Both the position numbers and the translations under genes were made by a program. Under the pieces are notes generated by a model. It was not told the DNA's origin. It was given only the letters and a program-made list of their open reading frames with translations, and searched no databases. A DNA stretch of 64,000 nucleotides, from NCBI RefSeq assembly GCF_000233955.1, contig NZ_JH376597.1, forward strand, positions 248,001 to 312,000. Direction: 5' to 3'. The DNA is from Paraprevotella clara YIT 11840 (GTDB lineage: Bacteria > Bacteroidota > Bacteroidia > Bacteroidales > Bacteroidaceae). Of this stretch, positions 1 through 9,265 are shown one piece after another; within the stretch, counting starts at the first letter, position 1, and each line of letters opens with the position of its first letter.

Positions 1-373
1 CTGAAAACGACGTAAGGACAAGCTTTTCCGGCTTGATTTTTTGCTATTTGAAGCCTTTCCGCCTGTCAAAGGCTGATGTCAAAATGCCATGTCTATCCGA
101 TTTGTACTATCACGCCCGGTACTCTCCTGCGCAGAACCTCGCAGCCCGGCCTTCCGGATGTTGCCGGAAAGCTCCTTATGGACGACAGATTGTCTTCCCT
201 CCACCCCACGAGAATCGCGTATTTCCGCAGACCTCCGCACGGGGACGCAAATAACGGATTCTCATGAAGGCCGATTTGACTTTTTGACAAAGACGCTTGT
301 CCCTCACATGAAAGCCCACATACCAAAGCCGTCAGTCCGCGAAGCATCCGGTCTGCCATTTTTTCATGTTTTA
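1..373. other. No supported gene
   Basis: Both strands hold several overlapping short open frames, none with a recognisable domain, a convincing promoter or consistent coding character. The longest minus frame (about 88 codons from the ATG at 359) begins with a vaguely hydrophobic stretch but is Arg/Gly/Ser-rich and resembles nothing I know. I treat the stretch as non-coding or as the remnant of a gene outside the window. Confidence 0.5.
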
Positions 374-386
374 TGACATTTTGTCA
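374..386. promoter_or_regulatory. Perfect palindrome upstream of clpB
   Basis: TGACA-TTT-TGTCA is a perfect 5-bp inverted repeat with a 3-base spacer, about 105 bases before the clpB start codon. No consensus TAnnTTTG box is evident next to it. Heat-shock genes often carry an operator or an alternative promoter here, so a regulatory role is plausible. That is inference from position and symmetry only. Confidence 0.4.
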
Positions 387-490
387 GACTATTCCTTATG
401 GCAAACATTTTGATACAGGATAAGTGTGGCTCGAAAACGCCACACTGAAATACAGAAAAATAAACAATTAAATATAGAAAGGAAACAACC

Positions 491-3091
491 ATGACTTTTG
501 ACAAATTTACCATCAAGGCCCAAGAGGCCATTCAGGAAGCCGTCAACCTTGTACAGGCAAGGGGACAGCAAGCCATCGAACCGGAGCACTTGTTGGCCGG
601 TATCCTCAAAGTGGGGGAAAACGTCACGAATTTCCTCTTTCAGAAACTGGGTGTCAACAGCAGGCAAATCGAACAGGTACTGGAAAGCCAGACCGCTTCG
701 CTGCCAAAGGTACAGGGAGGCGAACCCTACCTGAGCCGCGAAAGCAACGAAGTGCTGACACGGGCACAGGATTACGCTTCCAAGGGCGGCGACGAGTTCG
801 TCTCGCTCGAACCGATGCTTCTGGCTTTGCTGACCGTGAAAAGCACGGCCTCCAGAATCCTGAAAGACGCAGGCATCACTGAAAAGGAACTGGCATCTGC
901 CGTCAACGAACTGCGTAAAGGAGAAAAAGTGACTTCCCAAAACAGTGAAGACACTTATCAGGCGCTCAACAAGTACGCCAAGAATCTCATCGAGGAAGCG
1001 CGGAGCGGAAAGCTCGACCCGGTCATCGGACGGGATGAAGAGATACGGCGCGTGCTGCAAATCCTGAGCCGACGTACGAAGAACAACCCCATATTAATCG
1101 GCGAACCGGGTACGGGTAAGACGGCCATCGTGGAAGGACTGGCCCATCGTATCCTGCGGGGCGACGTACCGGAGAACCTGAAAGACAAACAGCTCTACTC
1201 CCTCGACATGGGCGCGCTTATCGCCGGTGCCAAATACAAAGGAGAGTTTGAGGAACGTCTGAAATCCGTCATCAACGAAGTGACGAAAAGCGAAGGGCGC
1301 ATCATCCTCTTCATCGACGAAATCCACACGTTGGTGGGCGCGGGAAAAGGCGAGGGTGCCATGGATGCCGCCAACATCCTGAAGCCTGCCTTGGCACGGG
1401 GCGAGCTGAGAAGCATCGGTGCCACCACGTTGGACGAATACCAGAAGTACTTTGAAAAGGACAAGGCATTGGAGCGCCGTTTCCAGACGGTTATGGTCAA
1501 CGAGCCGGACACGCTCAGCACCATTTCCATCCTGAGGGGACTGAAGGAAAGATATGAGAACCACCACAAGGTGCGTATCCAAGACGACGCCATCATCGCC
1601 GCCGTGGAACTTTCCAACCGCTATATCACCGACCGTTTCCTCCCGGACAAGGCCATCGACCTGATGGACGAGGCGGCAGCCAAACTGCGTATGGAGCGTG
1701 ACTCCGTACCGGAGGAATTGGACGAAATCGAACGCCGGTTGAAACAGTTGGAAATCGAGCGCGAGGCCATCAAACGGGAAAACGACCAGCCCAAACTGGA
1801 ACAACTGAGCAAGGAGATTGCCGAACTGAAAGAACAGGAAAGCAGCTACAAGGCCAAATGGGAGGCCGAACGCGGACTGGTGAACAAAATCCAGCAGAAC
1901 AAACAGCAAATCGAGCAGTTGAAATTCGAAGCCGAACGGGCCGAACGCGAAGGCGACTATGGCAAGGTGGCCGAAATCCGCTACGGCAAGCTCAAGGCAT
2001 TGGAGGACGAAATCAACCGGATACAAGACCAGTTGAAGGACACGCAGGGCGGAGACGCGATGATTAAAGAGGAAGTGACCTCGGAAGACATCGCCGATGT
2101 GGTAAGCCGTTGGACGGGCATCCCCGTGAGCAAGATGCTGCAAAGCGAGCGCGAGAAGCTGCTCCATCTGGAAGAGGAACTCCACAAACGGGTCATCGGG
2201 CAGGACGAAGCCATACAGGCCGTGAGCGATGCCGTGCGGCGCAGCCGTACGGGACTGCAAGACCCGAAACGTCCCATCGGTTCGTTCATCTTCTTGGGAA
2301 CGACCGGTGTAGGCAAGACCGAGCTGGCCAAGGCTTTGGCCGAATACCTCTTCGACGACGAGACGCTGATGACGCGTATCGACATGTCGGAATATCAGGA
2401 GAAATTCAGCGTAAGCCGGTTGATCGGTGCGCCTCCGGGATACGTAGGATACGATGAGGGCGGACAACTCACGGAGGCCGTACGCCGCAAACCTTACTCG
2501 GTAGTTCTGTTCGATGAAATAGAAAAGGCGCATCCGGACGTATTCAACATCCTCTTGCAAGTGCTCGACGACGGCCGCCTGACCGACAATAAGGGACGCG
2601 TGGTGAACTTCAAGAACACCATCATCATCATGACGAGCAACCTGGGGAGTGGTTACATCCAGAGCCAGTTCGAGAAACTGACGCCGCAGACCGGCACACA
2701 AGCCCGCGAAGCCCTCATCGAGGAGACGAAAAAAGAGGTGCTCGGCATGCTGAAGAAGACCATTCGTCCGGAGTTCCTGAACCGTATCGACGAGACCATC
2801 ATGTTCTTGCCGCTCACTCAGGAGCAAATCAAACAGGTGGTGCGCCTGCAAATCAACGGCATCACCCAGATGCTGGAGGGCAACGGCGTGACCTTGCAAC
2901 TGACCGATGCCGCCCTGGACTTCCTGGCCGATGCGGGTTACGATCCCGAGTTCGGTGCCCGTCCGGTCAAACGGGCCATCCAGCGTTACCTGCTGAACGA
3001 CTTGTCGAAGACCATGCTGGCACAGCATATCGACCGGACGAGACCCATCATCGTGGATGCGGACGGAAACGGATTGGTGTTCAGAAACTAA
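491..3091 (+). CDS. clpB: ATP-dependent disaggregase ClpB
   Basis: This is an 866-residue Hsp100 chaperone, the usual ClpB length. ClpB forms a cytoplasmic hexamer that threads aggregated proteins through its pore, working with DnaK/DnaJ/GrpE. Visible parts: an N-terminal Clp-N repeat domain (about 1-150), AAA+ module 1 with Walker A GEPGTGKT near 204-211 and Walker [11 protein letters not shown] near 273, the charged coiled-coil middle domain (about 400-530), and AAA+ module 2 with Walker A GTTGVGKT near 603-610 and Walker [14 protein letters not shown] near 671. The middle domain separates it from ClpA and ClpC. The ATG at 491 gives the canonical start [13 protein letters not shown]. The gene stands alone: a palindrome lies upstream and a strong hairpin terminator follows. 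Confidence 0.97.
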   Translation: MTFDKFTIKAQEAIQEAVNLVQARGQQAIEPEHLLAGILKVGENVTNFLFQKLGVNSRQIEQVLESQTASLPKVQGGEPYLSRESNEVLTRAQDYASKGGDEFVSLEPMLLALLTVKSTASRILKDAGITEKELASAVNELRKGEKVTSQNSEDTYQALNKYAKNLIEEARSGKLDPVIGRDEEIRRVLQILSRRTKNNPILIGEPGTGKTAIVEGLAHRILRGDVPENLKDKQLYSLDMGALIAGAKYKGEFEERLKSVINEVTKSEGRIILFIDEIHTLVGAGKGEGAMDAANILKPALARGELRSIGATTLDEYQKYFEKDKALERRFQTVMVNEPDTLSTISILRGLKERYENHHKVRIQDDAIIAAVELSNRYITDRFLPDKAIDLMDEAAAKLRMERDSVPEELDEIERRLKQLEIEREAIKRENDQPKLEQLSKEIAELKEQESSYKAKWEAERGLVNKIQQNKQQIEQLKFEAERAEREGDYGKVAEIRYGKLKALEDEINRIQDQLKDTQGGDAMIKEEVTSEDIADVVSRWTGIPVSKMLQSEREKLLHLEEELHKRVIGQDEAIQAVSDAVRRSRTGLQDPKRPIGSFIFLGTTGVGKTELAKALAEYLFDDETLMTRIDMSEYQEKFSVSRLIGAPPGYVGYDEGGQLTEAVRRKPYSVVLFDEIEKAHPDVFNILLQVLDDGRLTDNKGRVVNFKNTIIIMTSNLGSGYIQSQFEKLTPQTGTQAREALIEETKKEVLGMLKKTIRPEFLNRIDETIMFLPLTQEQIKQVVRLQINGITQMLEGNGVTLQLTDAALDFLADAGYDPEFGARPVKRAIQRYLLNDLSKTMLAQHIDRTRPIIVDADGNGLVFRN

Positions 3092-3098
3092 GCATAAA

Positions 3099-3141
3099 CA
3101 AAGAGCGGAAATGTGAAACCACACATTCCCGCTCTTTTTGT
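3099..3141 (+). terminator. Intrinsic terminator after clpB
   Basis: AAAGAGCGG and AATGTG pair with CACATT and CCGCTCTTT across a short AAACCA loop, with one mismatch, followed by a T-rich run. It lies eight bases after the clpB stop codon. Confidence 0.85.
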
Positions 3142-3346
3142 TCATATTTCACAATATCCCTACTTTCAAGTATCCATACGCCCATCTCTCCGTCAGTATG
3201 AACTGATAAGATAATCAAGAAATAATGCAATACCTAAAAACAGGTATTTGCTCAATCCGCAAATTACTGATTTTGAACGATTGCAAAATTCTCTTTCCAA
3301 GCCGTATCTTTGCATTCGCAAAACAAACCTCCTAAACTCATAAAAA
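3142..3346. promoter_or_regulatory. Intergenic region with xusA promoter
   Basis: Between clpB and the TonB receptor gene there is no open frame of note. TATCTTTG at 3305-3312 is a consensus Bacteroidales -7 box, with a TTG about 21 bases upstream (3281-3283) as the -33 element. Transcription would start near 3320, leaving a leader of about 25-30 bases. Iron control of this operon would be expected, but I did not find a clear Fur-type palindrome. Confidence 0.7.
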
Positions 3347-5752
3347 TTGAAAACGGTAATCAGATTGTTAAGCCTTACATTGGTATTTATTGCAGGAACA
3401 AATCACCTTTCAGGACAAGCCCGGAAACAGGCTATGGTCTCAGGCAAGGTGATCTCCACTTCGAACGAAATCATGGACTTTGCTACCGTACAAGTCAAAG
3501 GGACTTCTATCGGTACACGCCCCGACGAAAAAGGAATATATCATCTGAAAGTCGATGCGGGAAAGCATACATTGGTGTTTAAGGCTATGGGGTACGCCAC
3601 GGTGGAACGTACCGTCACCCTCCAGGCTGGCGAACGCCAGAAGTTGAATGTCAAAATGCACCAGAAAGATATGGAACTGGCCGAAGTGAAAGTGGAAGCC
3701 AGCCACGTGGGCCGCATCAACAAATCGGCATTCAACGCTGTGGCCGTAGACTTGAAAGGCATGGCCGGACTGAATAAGAACCTGGCCGAAGTGCTGACCA
3801 CCGTTCCGGGCGTCAAGCTGCGCGAGACGGGCGGAATGGGTTCGGACATGCAACTCATGCTCGACGGTTTTACGGGCAAACACGTCAAGATCTTTATCGA
3901 CGGCGTACCGCAGGAAGGAGCCGGAACAGCCCTCAATCTGAACAACCTGCCGGTGAACTTCGCCGAACGCATCGAGGTCTACCGTGGAGTGGTTCCCGTA
4001 GGTTTCGGTACCGATGCCTTGGGCGGGGTCATCAATATCGTCACCAACCAAAGGAAACTCGGCTGGTTTGCCGATGCCTCTTATTCTTACGGCTCGTTCA
4101 ACACCCACAAATCTTTCGTCAACTTCGGACAGTCATTCAAGAACGGTCTGCTGTATGAAATCAACGCTTTCCAGAATCTCTCGGACAACAACTATTACAT
4201 TGACTACTACGTTACGGAATTTAGCGACGACGGTATCTCGGAGAACACTGACAAGACAAAGATTTACCATATAAAACGTTTCAACGACCGTTTCCACAAC
4301 GAAGCCGTGAGCGGCAAAATCGGGGTGGCCGACAAGAAATGGGCCGACCGCCTGATGCTGGGCTTTACCTACACCCACTTTTATAAGGAGATACAAAACG
4401 GAGTGTTGCAGAAAGTCGTATTCGGAGAAAAACACCGTCATGGCTTCTCGTTCATTCCCTCTTTGGAATACCGCAAACGCAACTTGTGGGTCGAGGGACT
4501 CGATGTCATGGCCAATGTCAACTACAACCACAACATCACCCACAACATAGATACGGCATCTTACAAATACAACTGGTTGGGACAACGGAAATATACCGGC
4601 GTGCCCGGGGAGCAATCCAACCAGAACAACGAGGCCAAGAACAAGAACTGGAACGGTACGCTCACGGCCAACTATCGCATCGGCCACGCCCATCTGGTCA
4701 CGCTCAACCATGTGCTGAGCACTTTTGAACGCACCACTCGTTCGTACGTCGCAGGAAGTTCGCGCCTCTCGGACTTCAGCATCCCCAAGCGTTCCCGCAA
4801 GAACGTCACCGGACTGTCTTACCGCTTCATGCCCACAGAGAAATGGAACGCCACGGTGTTCGGCAAGTATTACAACCAATATAACGAAGGCCCCGTATCC
4901 CAAAGCGACGACGGTATCGGCAATTACATACAGATGTCGCAAAAAACGAGTGCTTTCGGCTATGGAGCAGCAGGAACTTACTTCATCCTGAAAAACCTGC
5001 AGGCCAAGCTGTCATACGAGAAAGCTTACCGCCTGCCCTCGACAGACGAACTTTTCGGTGACGAGGACCTGGAAGCCGGACGGGCGAACCTGCGTCCCGA
5101 AAAAAGCGACAATGTCAACTTCAACCTCGGATACACCCCGCGATTCGGTAAGCACGGACTGTACATGGAAGGAAGCCTCATCTACCGCGACACGAAGGAT
5201 TACATCCGTCGCGGATTGGACAACGTGGGCGGTATGGACTTCGGATTCTACGAGAACCACGGACGGGTCAAGACCAAAGGATACAACGTCTCCTTGCGTT
5301 ACAGCTATGCGAACTGGTTCAGCTTGGGCGGAACATTCAACAGCATGGATGCCATCGACCGTGAGAAACGGTTGGCCGAAGGCACGGGGCAGGCTTCGCT
5401 GACCTACGGACAGCGCATCCCCAACCAGCCCTACCGCTACGCCAACTTCGACGCATCATTCTATTGGCATGACTTGTTCGGCAAAGGCAACATGCTCTCG
5501 CTCACTTACGACAGCTACTACCAGCACGAGTTTCCCCTGTACTGGGAAGACTTCGGCGACCCGGACACCAAAGCACGCGTCCCCGAACAGTTCTCCCACA
5601 ATCTCACACTGAATTACAGTGTGGCCAAGGGACGTTACAACTTTTCGCTCGAATGCCGTAACCTGACGGACGAAAAACTTTACGACAATTACAGCCTGCA
5701 AAAGGCCGGACGGGCTTTCTATGGAAAGGTAAGGGTTTACTTCGGGAAATAA
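3347..5752 (+). CDS. xusA: TonB-dependent receptor, XusA-like
   Basis: An 801-residue outer-membrane TonB-dependent receptor. It starts at a TTG codon (MKTVIRLLSLTLVFIAG...), which encodes a signal peptide; no better ATG is available. After the signal come a carboxypeptidase-regulatory-like domain (about 29-110, ATVQVKGTSIGTRPDEKGIYHLKV), a plug domain (about 125-225, with IDGVPQEGAGTALNLNNLP) and a 22-strand-type barrel ending in an aromatic-rich strand (KVRVYFGK). It is shorter than SusC proteins and has no SusD partner. The next two genes, a DUF4374 lipoprotein and a PepSY membrane protein, match the XusABC xenosiderophore system of Bacteroides thetaiotaomicron. The assignment rests on gene order plus family, so another ferric ligand is possible. 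Confidence 0.8.
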   Translation: MKTVIRLLSLTLVFIAGTNHLSGQARKQAMVSGKVISTSNEIMDFATVQVKGTSIGTRPDEKGIYHLKVDAGKHTLVFKAMGYATVERTVTLQAGERQKLNVKMHQKDMELAEVKVEASHVGRINKSAFNAVAVDLKGMAGLNKNLAEVLTTVPGVKLRETGGMGSDMQLMLDGFTGKHVKIFIDGVPQEGAGTALNLNNLPVNFAERIEVYRGVVPVGFGTDALGGVINIVTNQRKLGWFADASYSYGSFNTHKSFVNFGQSFKNGLLYEINAFQNLSDNNYYIDYYVTEFSDDGISENTDKTKIYHIKRFNDRFHNEAVSGKIGVADKKWADRLMLGFTYTHFYKEIQNGVLQKVVFGEKHRHGFSFIPSLEYRKRNLWVEGLDVMANVNYNHNITHNIDTASYKYNWLGQRKYTGVPGEQSNQNNEAKNKNWNGTLTANYRIGHAHLVTLNHVLSTFERTTRSYVAGSSRLSDFSIPKRSRKNVTGLSYRFMPTEKWNATVFGKYYNQYNEGPVSQSDDGIGNYIQMSQKTSAFGYGAAGTYFILKNLQAKLSYEKAYRLPSTDELFGDEDLEAGRANLRPEKSDNVNFNLGYTPRFGKHGLYMEGSLIYRDTKDYIRRGLDNVGGMDFGFYENHGRVKTKGYNVSLRYSYANWFSLGGTFNSMDAIDREKRLAEGTGQASLTYGQRIPNQPYRYANFDASFYWHDLFGKGNMLSLTYDSYYQHEFPLYWEDFGDPDTKARVPEQFSHNLTLNYSVAKGRYNFSLECRNLTDEKLYDNYSLQKAGRAFYGKVRVYFGK

Positions 5753-5785
5753 ACAGCATCATTCACTCAATAAATAATTAAAAAC

Positions 5786-7192
5786 ATGGAAAAAAGATTC
5801 TTTACTTGGGCGCTTGCTGCCGCCCTCTGCGTCGGCGGCGCATTGACTTCATGCAGCGATGACGACACGACTCCCGGCGGAGGCAACGGTAATGGCGGCA
5901 CCACAACTCCGGGTACAAGCAAATACGTCATAGCAGCCAAGGCCGACGAAGGCACTTATCTCGTCACCAGCGAATCACTCGACGAAGGCTCCGTGACGGT
6001 ATTGGGCAACGGTACCGAAGCCATCGGTGCGTCCTATTGGATATTCTACGGCCAACAATACCTCTTCGGGCTGCAATACAATGACGGAAATGCAGGAACC
6101 GGAACTTCTTACGCCCTGAATGCCGCAACCGGAAAGGTAAAAGAAGCACGCGAATACACTTTCAACCGTATCACGACATACGGTACATGGGGCGATAATG
6201 TCATCACCTGCTCCACCAACGACGGCTCGCAGGAAAAAGACGCCCAAGGCAATTTTGCCAAATATCTCCAGTTCAATTATCTGAATGTACATTCGGGCAA
6301 TACAACCACCGGTAAGCGTATCGCCGAGAACTTCCTCGGCAACGGCGAGATTGTCAGCTTTGCCGGTTTCGTGGAGGCAAACGGCAAACTTTATACCTCA
6401 GTCGTTCCTATGGGCATGAGCCACTATGGCGTGAACACCTTCCCTGAAAAGGTCACGGACCAGGCACTCATCGCCACTAGCGACGGCGGCAGCGGTTCCG
6501 GTCAATACACAGCCGGGCAGATTCCTTCCACCCAATATCCTGACAATGCCTTCATCGCCATTTACAGCGGAGACAGTTTCGACGAAACTCCGGTTATCGT
6601 AAAAACCGATAAAATCGGCTTTGCCAGCGGACGCAAGAAATCGCAATACTACCAGACCATTTGGGCTGCCGACAACGGCGACCTCTACGTGTTCTCTCCG
6701 GGTTACGGGCGTACGGCTACCTCTTCTGCCGACCTGAAGAAAGTTACCGGCCAACTGCCATCGGGCGTTGTCCGCATCAAAGCTGGAGAGACTCAATTCG
6801 ATGCCAACTACTACTATAATCTTGAAGAACAGGGTACGGGTCATCCGATGTTCCGCTGCTGGCATATCACAGCCGACTACTTCTTGCTTCAAATGTATAG
6901 CGAGGGTACGATGAGCGGCAAGAATGCGCCGACCAACGAACTGGCCGTATTCAAAGGCGAAAGCGGTAAGCTGACTCAAGTAACCGATGGATTGCCAGCC
7001 CAAGAGCAGATTTCTTCATTGGGTGACCCCTTCTGCGAAAACGGGGTAGCATACGTCCCTGTCACGACCAAGGACGGCGAGGCTCCGGCACTCTACAAGA
7101 TAGACCCGGCTACGGCTAAAGCTACCAAAGGGTTGACCATCATTACCCACAACAGCGTGTCGGCCATCGGCAAACTGGCCGCTACAAACTAA
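5786..7192 (+). CDS. xusB: DUF4374 lipoprotein, XusB-like
   Basis: A 468-residue lipoprotein with signal sequence [23 protein letters not shown]; the lipobox Cys is about residue 23, followed by Asp and Gly/Asn/Thr-rich linkers typical of surface export in Bacteroidota. The remainder shows repeated beta segments ending in G-x-(I/V/L) motifs, as expected for the beta-propeller-like DUF4374 family. In B. thetaiotaomicron the homologue XusB binds enterobactin-type siderophores at the cell surface and passes them to the XusA receptor. It lies 33 bases after xusA and 9 bases before xusC, so the three genes are one transcript. Ligand specificity cannot be read from sequence. Confidence 0.8.
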   Translation: MEKRFFTWALAAALCVGGALTSCSDDDTTPGGGNGNGGTTTPGTSKYVIAAKADEGTYLVTSESLDEGSVTVLGNGTEAIGASYWIFYGQQYLFGLQYNDGNAGTGTSYALNAATGKVKEAREYTFNRITTYGTWGDNVITCSTNDGSQEKDAQGNFAKYLQFNYLNVHSGNTTTGKRIAENFLGNGEIVSFAGFVEANGKLYTSVVPMGMSHYGVNTFPEKVTDQALIATSDGGSGSGQYTAGQIPSTQYPDNAFIAIYSGDSFDETPVIVKTDKIGFASGRKKSQYYQTIWAADNGDLYVFSPGYGRTATSSADLKKVTGQLPSGVVRIKAGETQFDANYYYNLEEQGTGHPMFRCWHITADYFLLQMYSEGTMSGKNAPTNELAVFKGESGKLTQVTDGLPAQEQISSLGDPFCENGVAYVPVTTKDGEAPALYKIDPATAKATKGLTIITHNSVSAIGKLAATN

Positions 7193-7201
7193 TTTTGAAA
7201 T

Positions 7202-8377
7202 ATGAGAAAAGCATTCGCCAAGATTCATCTTTGGTTTTCCATTCCATTCGGCATCATTATCAGCGTCGTCTGCCTTTCGGGGGCGGCGCTGGTATTTGAG
7301 CAGGATATCACCCGTGCCCTGAATCCCGGTTTTTATCGGGTCGAAGTAGAGGATGGAGCAAAGCCGCTCACGCCTTCCGAACTGGTCACGAAGCTCCGCA
7401 CGCAACTCCCGGACGCATTGCAGATTTCCGGCCTGCAAATGTCGGGCACCCCGGAAGAAGCCTGGATGGTCAGCTTTGAGCACTTAAACCGCAAAACGCT
7501 AAGCGTAAACCCTTACACCGGCGAGATAAACGGATGGAACAAAAGCTATCCTTTCTTTCAGACCATGCGCAAACTTCATCGCTGGCTGATGGATGTTCCG
7601 CCTCGGAAAGGAGACAAGACCGTGGGTAAAACTATTGTCGGTGTCACTACGCTGGTCTTCGTTGCGATACTCATCAGTGGTGTGGTGATTTGGATACCGC
7701 GGACCAAAAAGGCTTTGAAAAACCGCCTTCAGGTATCCTGTAACAAAGGATGGCGGCGTTTCTGTTACGACAGTCACGTATCGCTCGGTTTCTACACCAC
7801 GCTATTCCTACTCGTCATGGCGCTGACCGGACTTACCTGGTCATTCACTTGGTATCGCACAGCCGCGTATTCCCTTTTCGGTGGCACCGCGCCAAAAGTG
7901 GAAAATACGCCTCGACCGGAATATCGGCAAAAGGGACGGAAAGATGCCGCAAAACAGTCCCGTCCGGACGGACAGCGGCATGCCGGCGGAGAAAAAGGCC
8001 GGAAAGGGACCACTTTCAATTATGCCGTATGGGACAAAGCCGCAGACGCTGTCCGCCAGATCTATCCGACCTACAAGTCGGTCAAGCTGGGTACGGAAGG
8101 CATAGAAGTGGCTCCCAACCCGAAGACCGACCGCCGTCAAACGGATAAAATACAATTCGACCCGCAAACCGGTCGCCTCGGCTCCATAACCTATTATAAG
8201 GATGCCCCGGCCTCACAAACGCTGAAAGGTTGGTTTTATGCCTTCCACACCGGCTCCTGGGGCGGCATGTGGACCAAGGTACTTTATTTCCTGGCTGCTT
8301 TCATCGGAGGGATTCTCCCGCTCAGCGGCTATTACTTGTGGTACAAACGAAAGTTCTCGTCTCGACGGAAACGTTAA
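7202..8377 (+). CDS. xusC: PepSY-type inner-membrane protein, XusC-like
   Basis: A 391-residue PepSY-associated membrane protein. Four transmembrane segments are visible: about 9-33, 143-165, 196-218 and 355-375. A PepSY region lies in the periplasmic loop after the first helix (VEVEDGAKPLTPSELVTKL). Histidines beside the helices, near residues 8, 126, 191 and 349, fit the haem-ligating pattern proposed for PepSY_TM ferric reductases. A low-complexity basic stretch (about 235-265, QKGRKDAAKQSRPDGQRHAGGEKG) separates helix 3 from a second PepSY-like region. It probably reduces or releases iron from the siderophore taken up by XusA/B. It is the last gene of the operon and a strong terminator follows. 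Confidence 0.78.
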   Translation: MRKAFAKIHLWFSIPFGIIISVVCLSGAALVFEQDITRALNPGFYRVEVEDGAKPLTPSELVTKLRTQLPDALQISGLQMSGTPEEAWMVSFEHLNRKTLSVNPYTGEINGWNKSYPFFQTMRKLHRWLMDVPPRKGDKTVGKTIVGVTTLVFVAILISGVVIWIPRTKKALKNRLQVSCNKGWRRFCYDSHVSLGFYTTLFLLVMALTGLTWSFTWYRTAAYSLFGGTAPKVENTPRPEYRQKGRKDAAKQSRPDGQRHAGGEKGRKGTTFNYAVWDKAADAVRQIYPTYKSVKLGTEGIEVAPNPKTDRRQTDKIQFDPQTGRLGSITYYKDAPASQTLKGWFYAFHTGSWGGMWTKVLYFLAAFIGGILPLSGYYLWYKRKFSSRRKR

Positions 8378-8400
8378 CGTCTTCGTTCTACGTAATACAC

Positions 8401-8440
8401 ACGTCCCCGGGAAATCCAAAACGGAAATTCCCGGGGACGT
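8401..8440. terminator. Bidirectional terminator between xusC and GT11 gene
   Basis: A 13-bp perfect stem (ACGTCCCCGGGAA with TTCCCGGGGACGT) around a 14-base loop sits between the two convergent genes. The T-run is poor in both directions, but stem stability and position support a shared terminator. Confidence 0.75.
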
Positions 8441-8450
8441 ATCTTATATC

Positions 8451-9248
8451 CTATAGCCCGACCCACTCTTCCGAAAAGATAGGCGGACTGGTCCATGTAG
8501 GGTCGCGGAACCACCGACGAGGATAGATTTTCATACCGTTGCCATCTACGGCCAAATATGCCCCCCAAAAGCTGAACGTGGAATTGGAAATGATATGCCC
8601 GCGGCACAACGTCATCAAATATAAATCCACGTAGTCGGGCAGCAGTTCCGTATGTTCCACATATACGGCATCCTCCATCCAAAGATTCTCCCTCACCCAT
8701 TCCATATCGTCGGAAAAGAAAAAGAAACGCGCATCGGGCCGCTTCTTTCTGACATAAGCAATGGCTTGTTGGAAATAGTCCACTCCACATAAACCGAAAC
8801 TCGAGTTGGAAGGATGCAAATAGTCTCCGCGCCTCACGTGTACCGATACCGGATAATCCACGGCTCTTATCATCTGTACGAAACCGCTCTGCAGTTCTGC
8901 CAAAAACTGACGGAAAAAGAAGTAACGACGAGCATTCGGTATAAAACGCCGGTGCTGACTGTAATCGTCTATCAACACGGCTTCCGGCTTCTCGTCATCA
9001 TACAATCTTTTCAAAACTCCCACGGCACGACAGATTTTGAGCCCCCAAACCACCAGTTTTATCCCCCACGGACAAGAAGGTAATTCCAGTTCAAAACAAT
9101 CGGAAAGCCTCAAACCATTATGCTGTTTCAGCCTACGGTGGTCGTAAAACAGATAAACCTCATCGTGTCCGGACTCCATCAAATCCCGGAAACGACAATA
9201 TTCGAACATCTGGTTCCCCAGTCCTCCTTTCAGACAAACGATTTTCAT
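8451..9248 (-). CDS. GT11 alpha-1,2-fucosyltransferase-like
   Basis: A 265-residue glycosyltransferase family 11 protein. It opens with the family motif MKIVCLKGGLGNQMFEYC and carries VSVHVRRGDYLHPSN (HxRRGDY, the GDP-fucose-binding motif) and the late motif HIISNSTFSFWGAYLA. GT11 enzymes transfer fucose from GDP-fucose in alpha-1,2 linkage, for example onto galactose of O-antigen or capsule. The ATG at 9248 is preferred over the TTG at 9263 because it begins at the conserved MKIV. It follows the GHL10 gene by 17 bases and is probably co-transcribed with it. It is isolated from any visible polysaccharide cluster. Acceptor sugar unknown. Confidence 0.85.
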   Translation of the reverse strand: MKIVCLKGGLGNQMFEYCRFRDLMESGHDEVYLFYDHRRLKQHNGLRLSDCFELELPSCPWGIKLVVWGLKICRAVGVLKRLYDDEKPEAVLIDDYSQHRRFIPNARRYFFFRQFLAELQSGFVQMIRAVDYPVSVHVRRGDYLHPSNSSFGLCGVDYFQQAIAYVRKKRPDARFFFFSDDMEWVRENLWMEDAVYVEHTELLPDYVDLYLMTLCRGHIISNSTFSFWGAYLAVDGNGMKIYPRRWFRDPTWTSPPIFSEEWVGL

Positions 9249-9265
9249 GCCGTCCGCGTACAATT

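Noticed and set aside
93-359. Possible 88-codon minus-strand gene upstream of clpB
   Set aside because: No promoter, domain or conserved neighbour; composition is not protein-like.
1094-3145. 683-codon minus-strand frame opposite clpB
   Set aside because: No domain resemblance and complete overlap with a textbook clpB.
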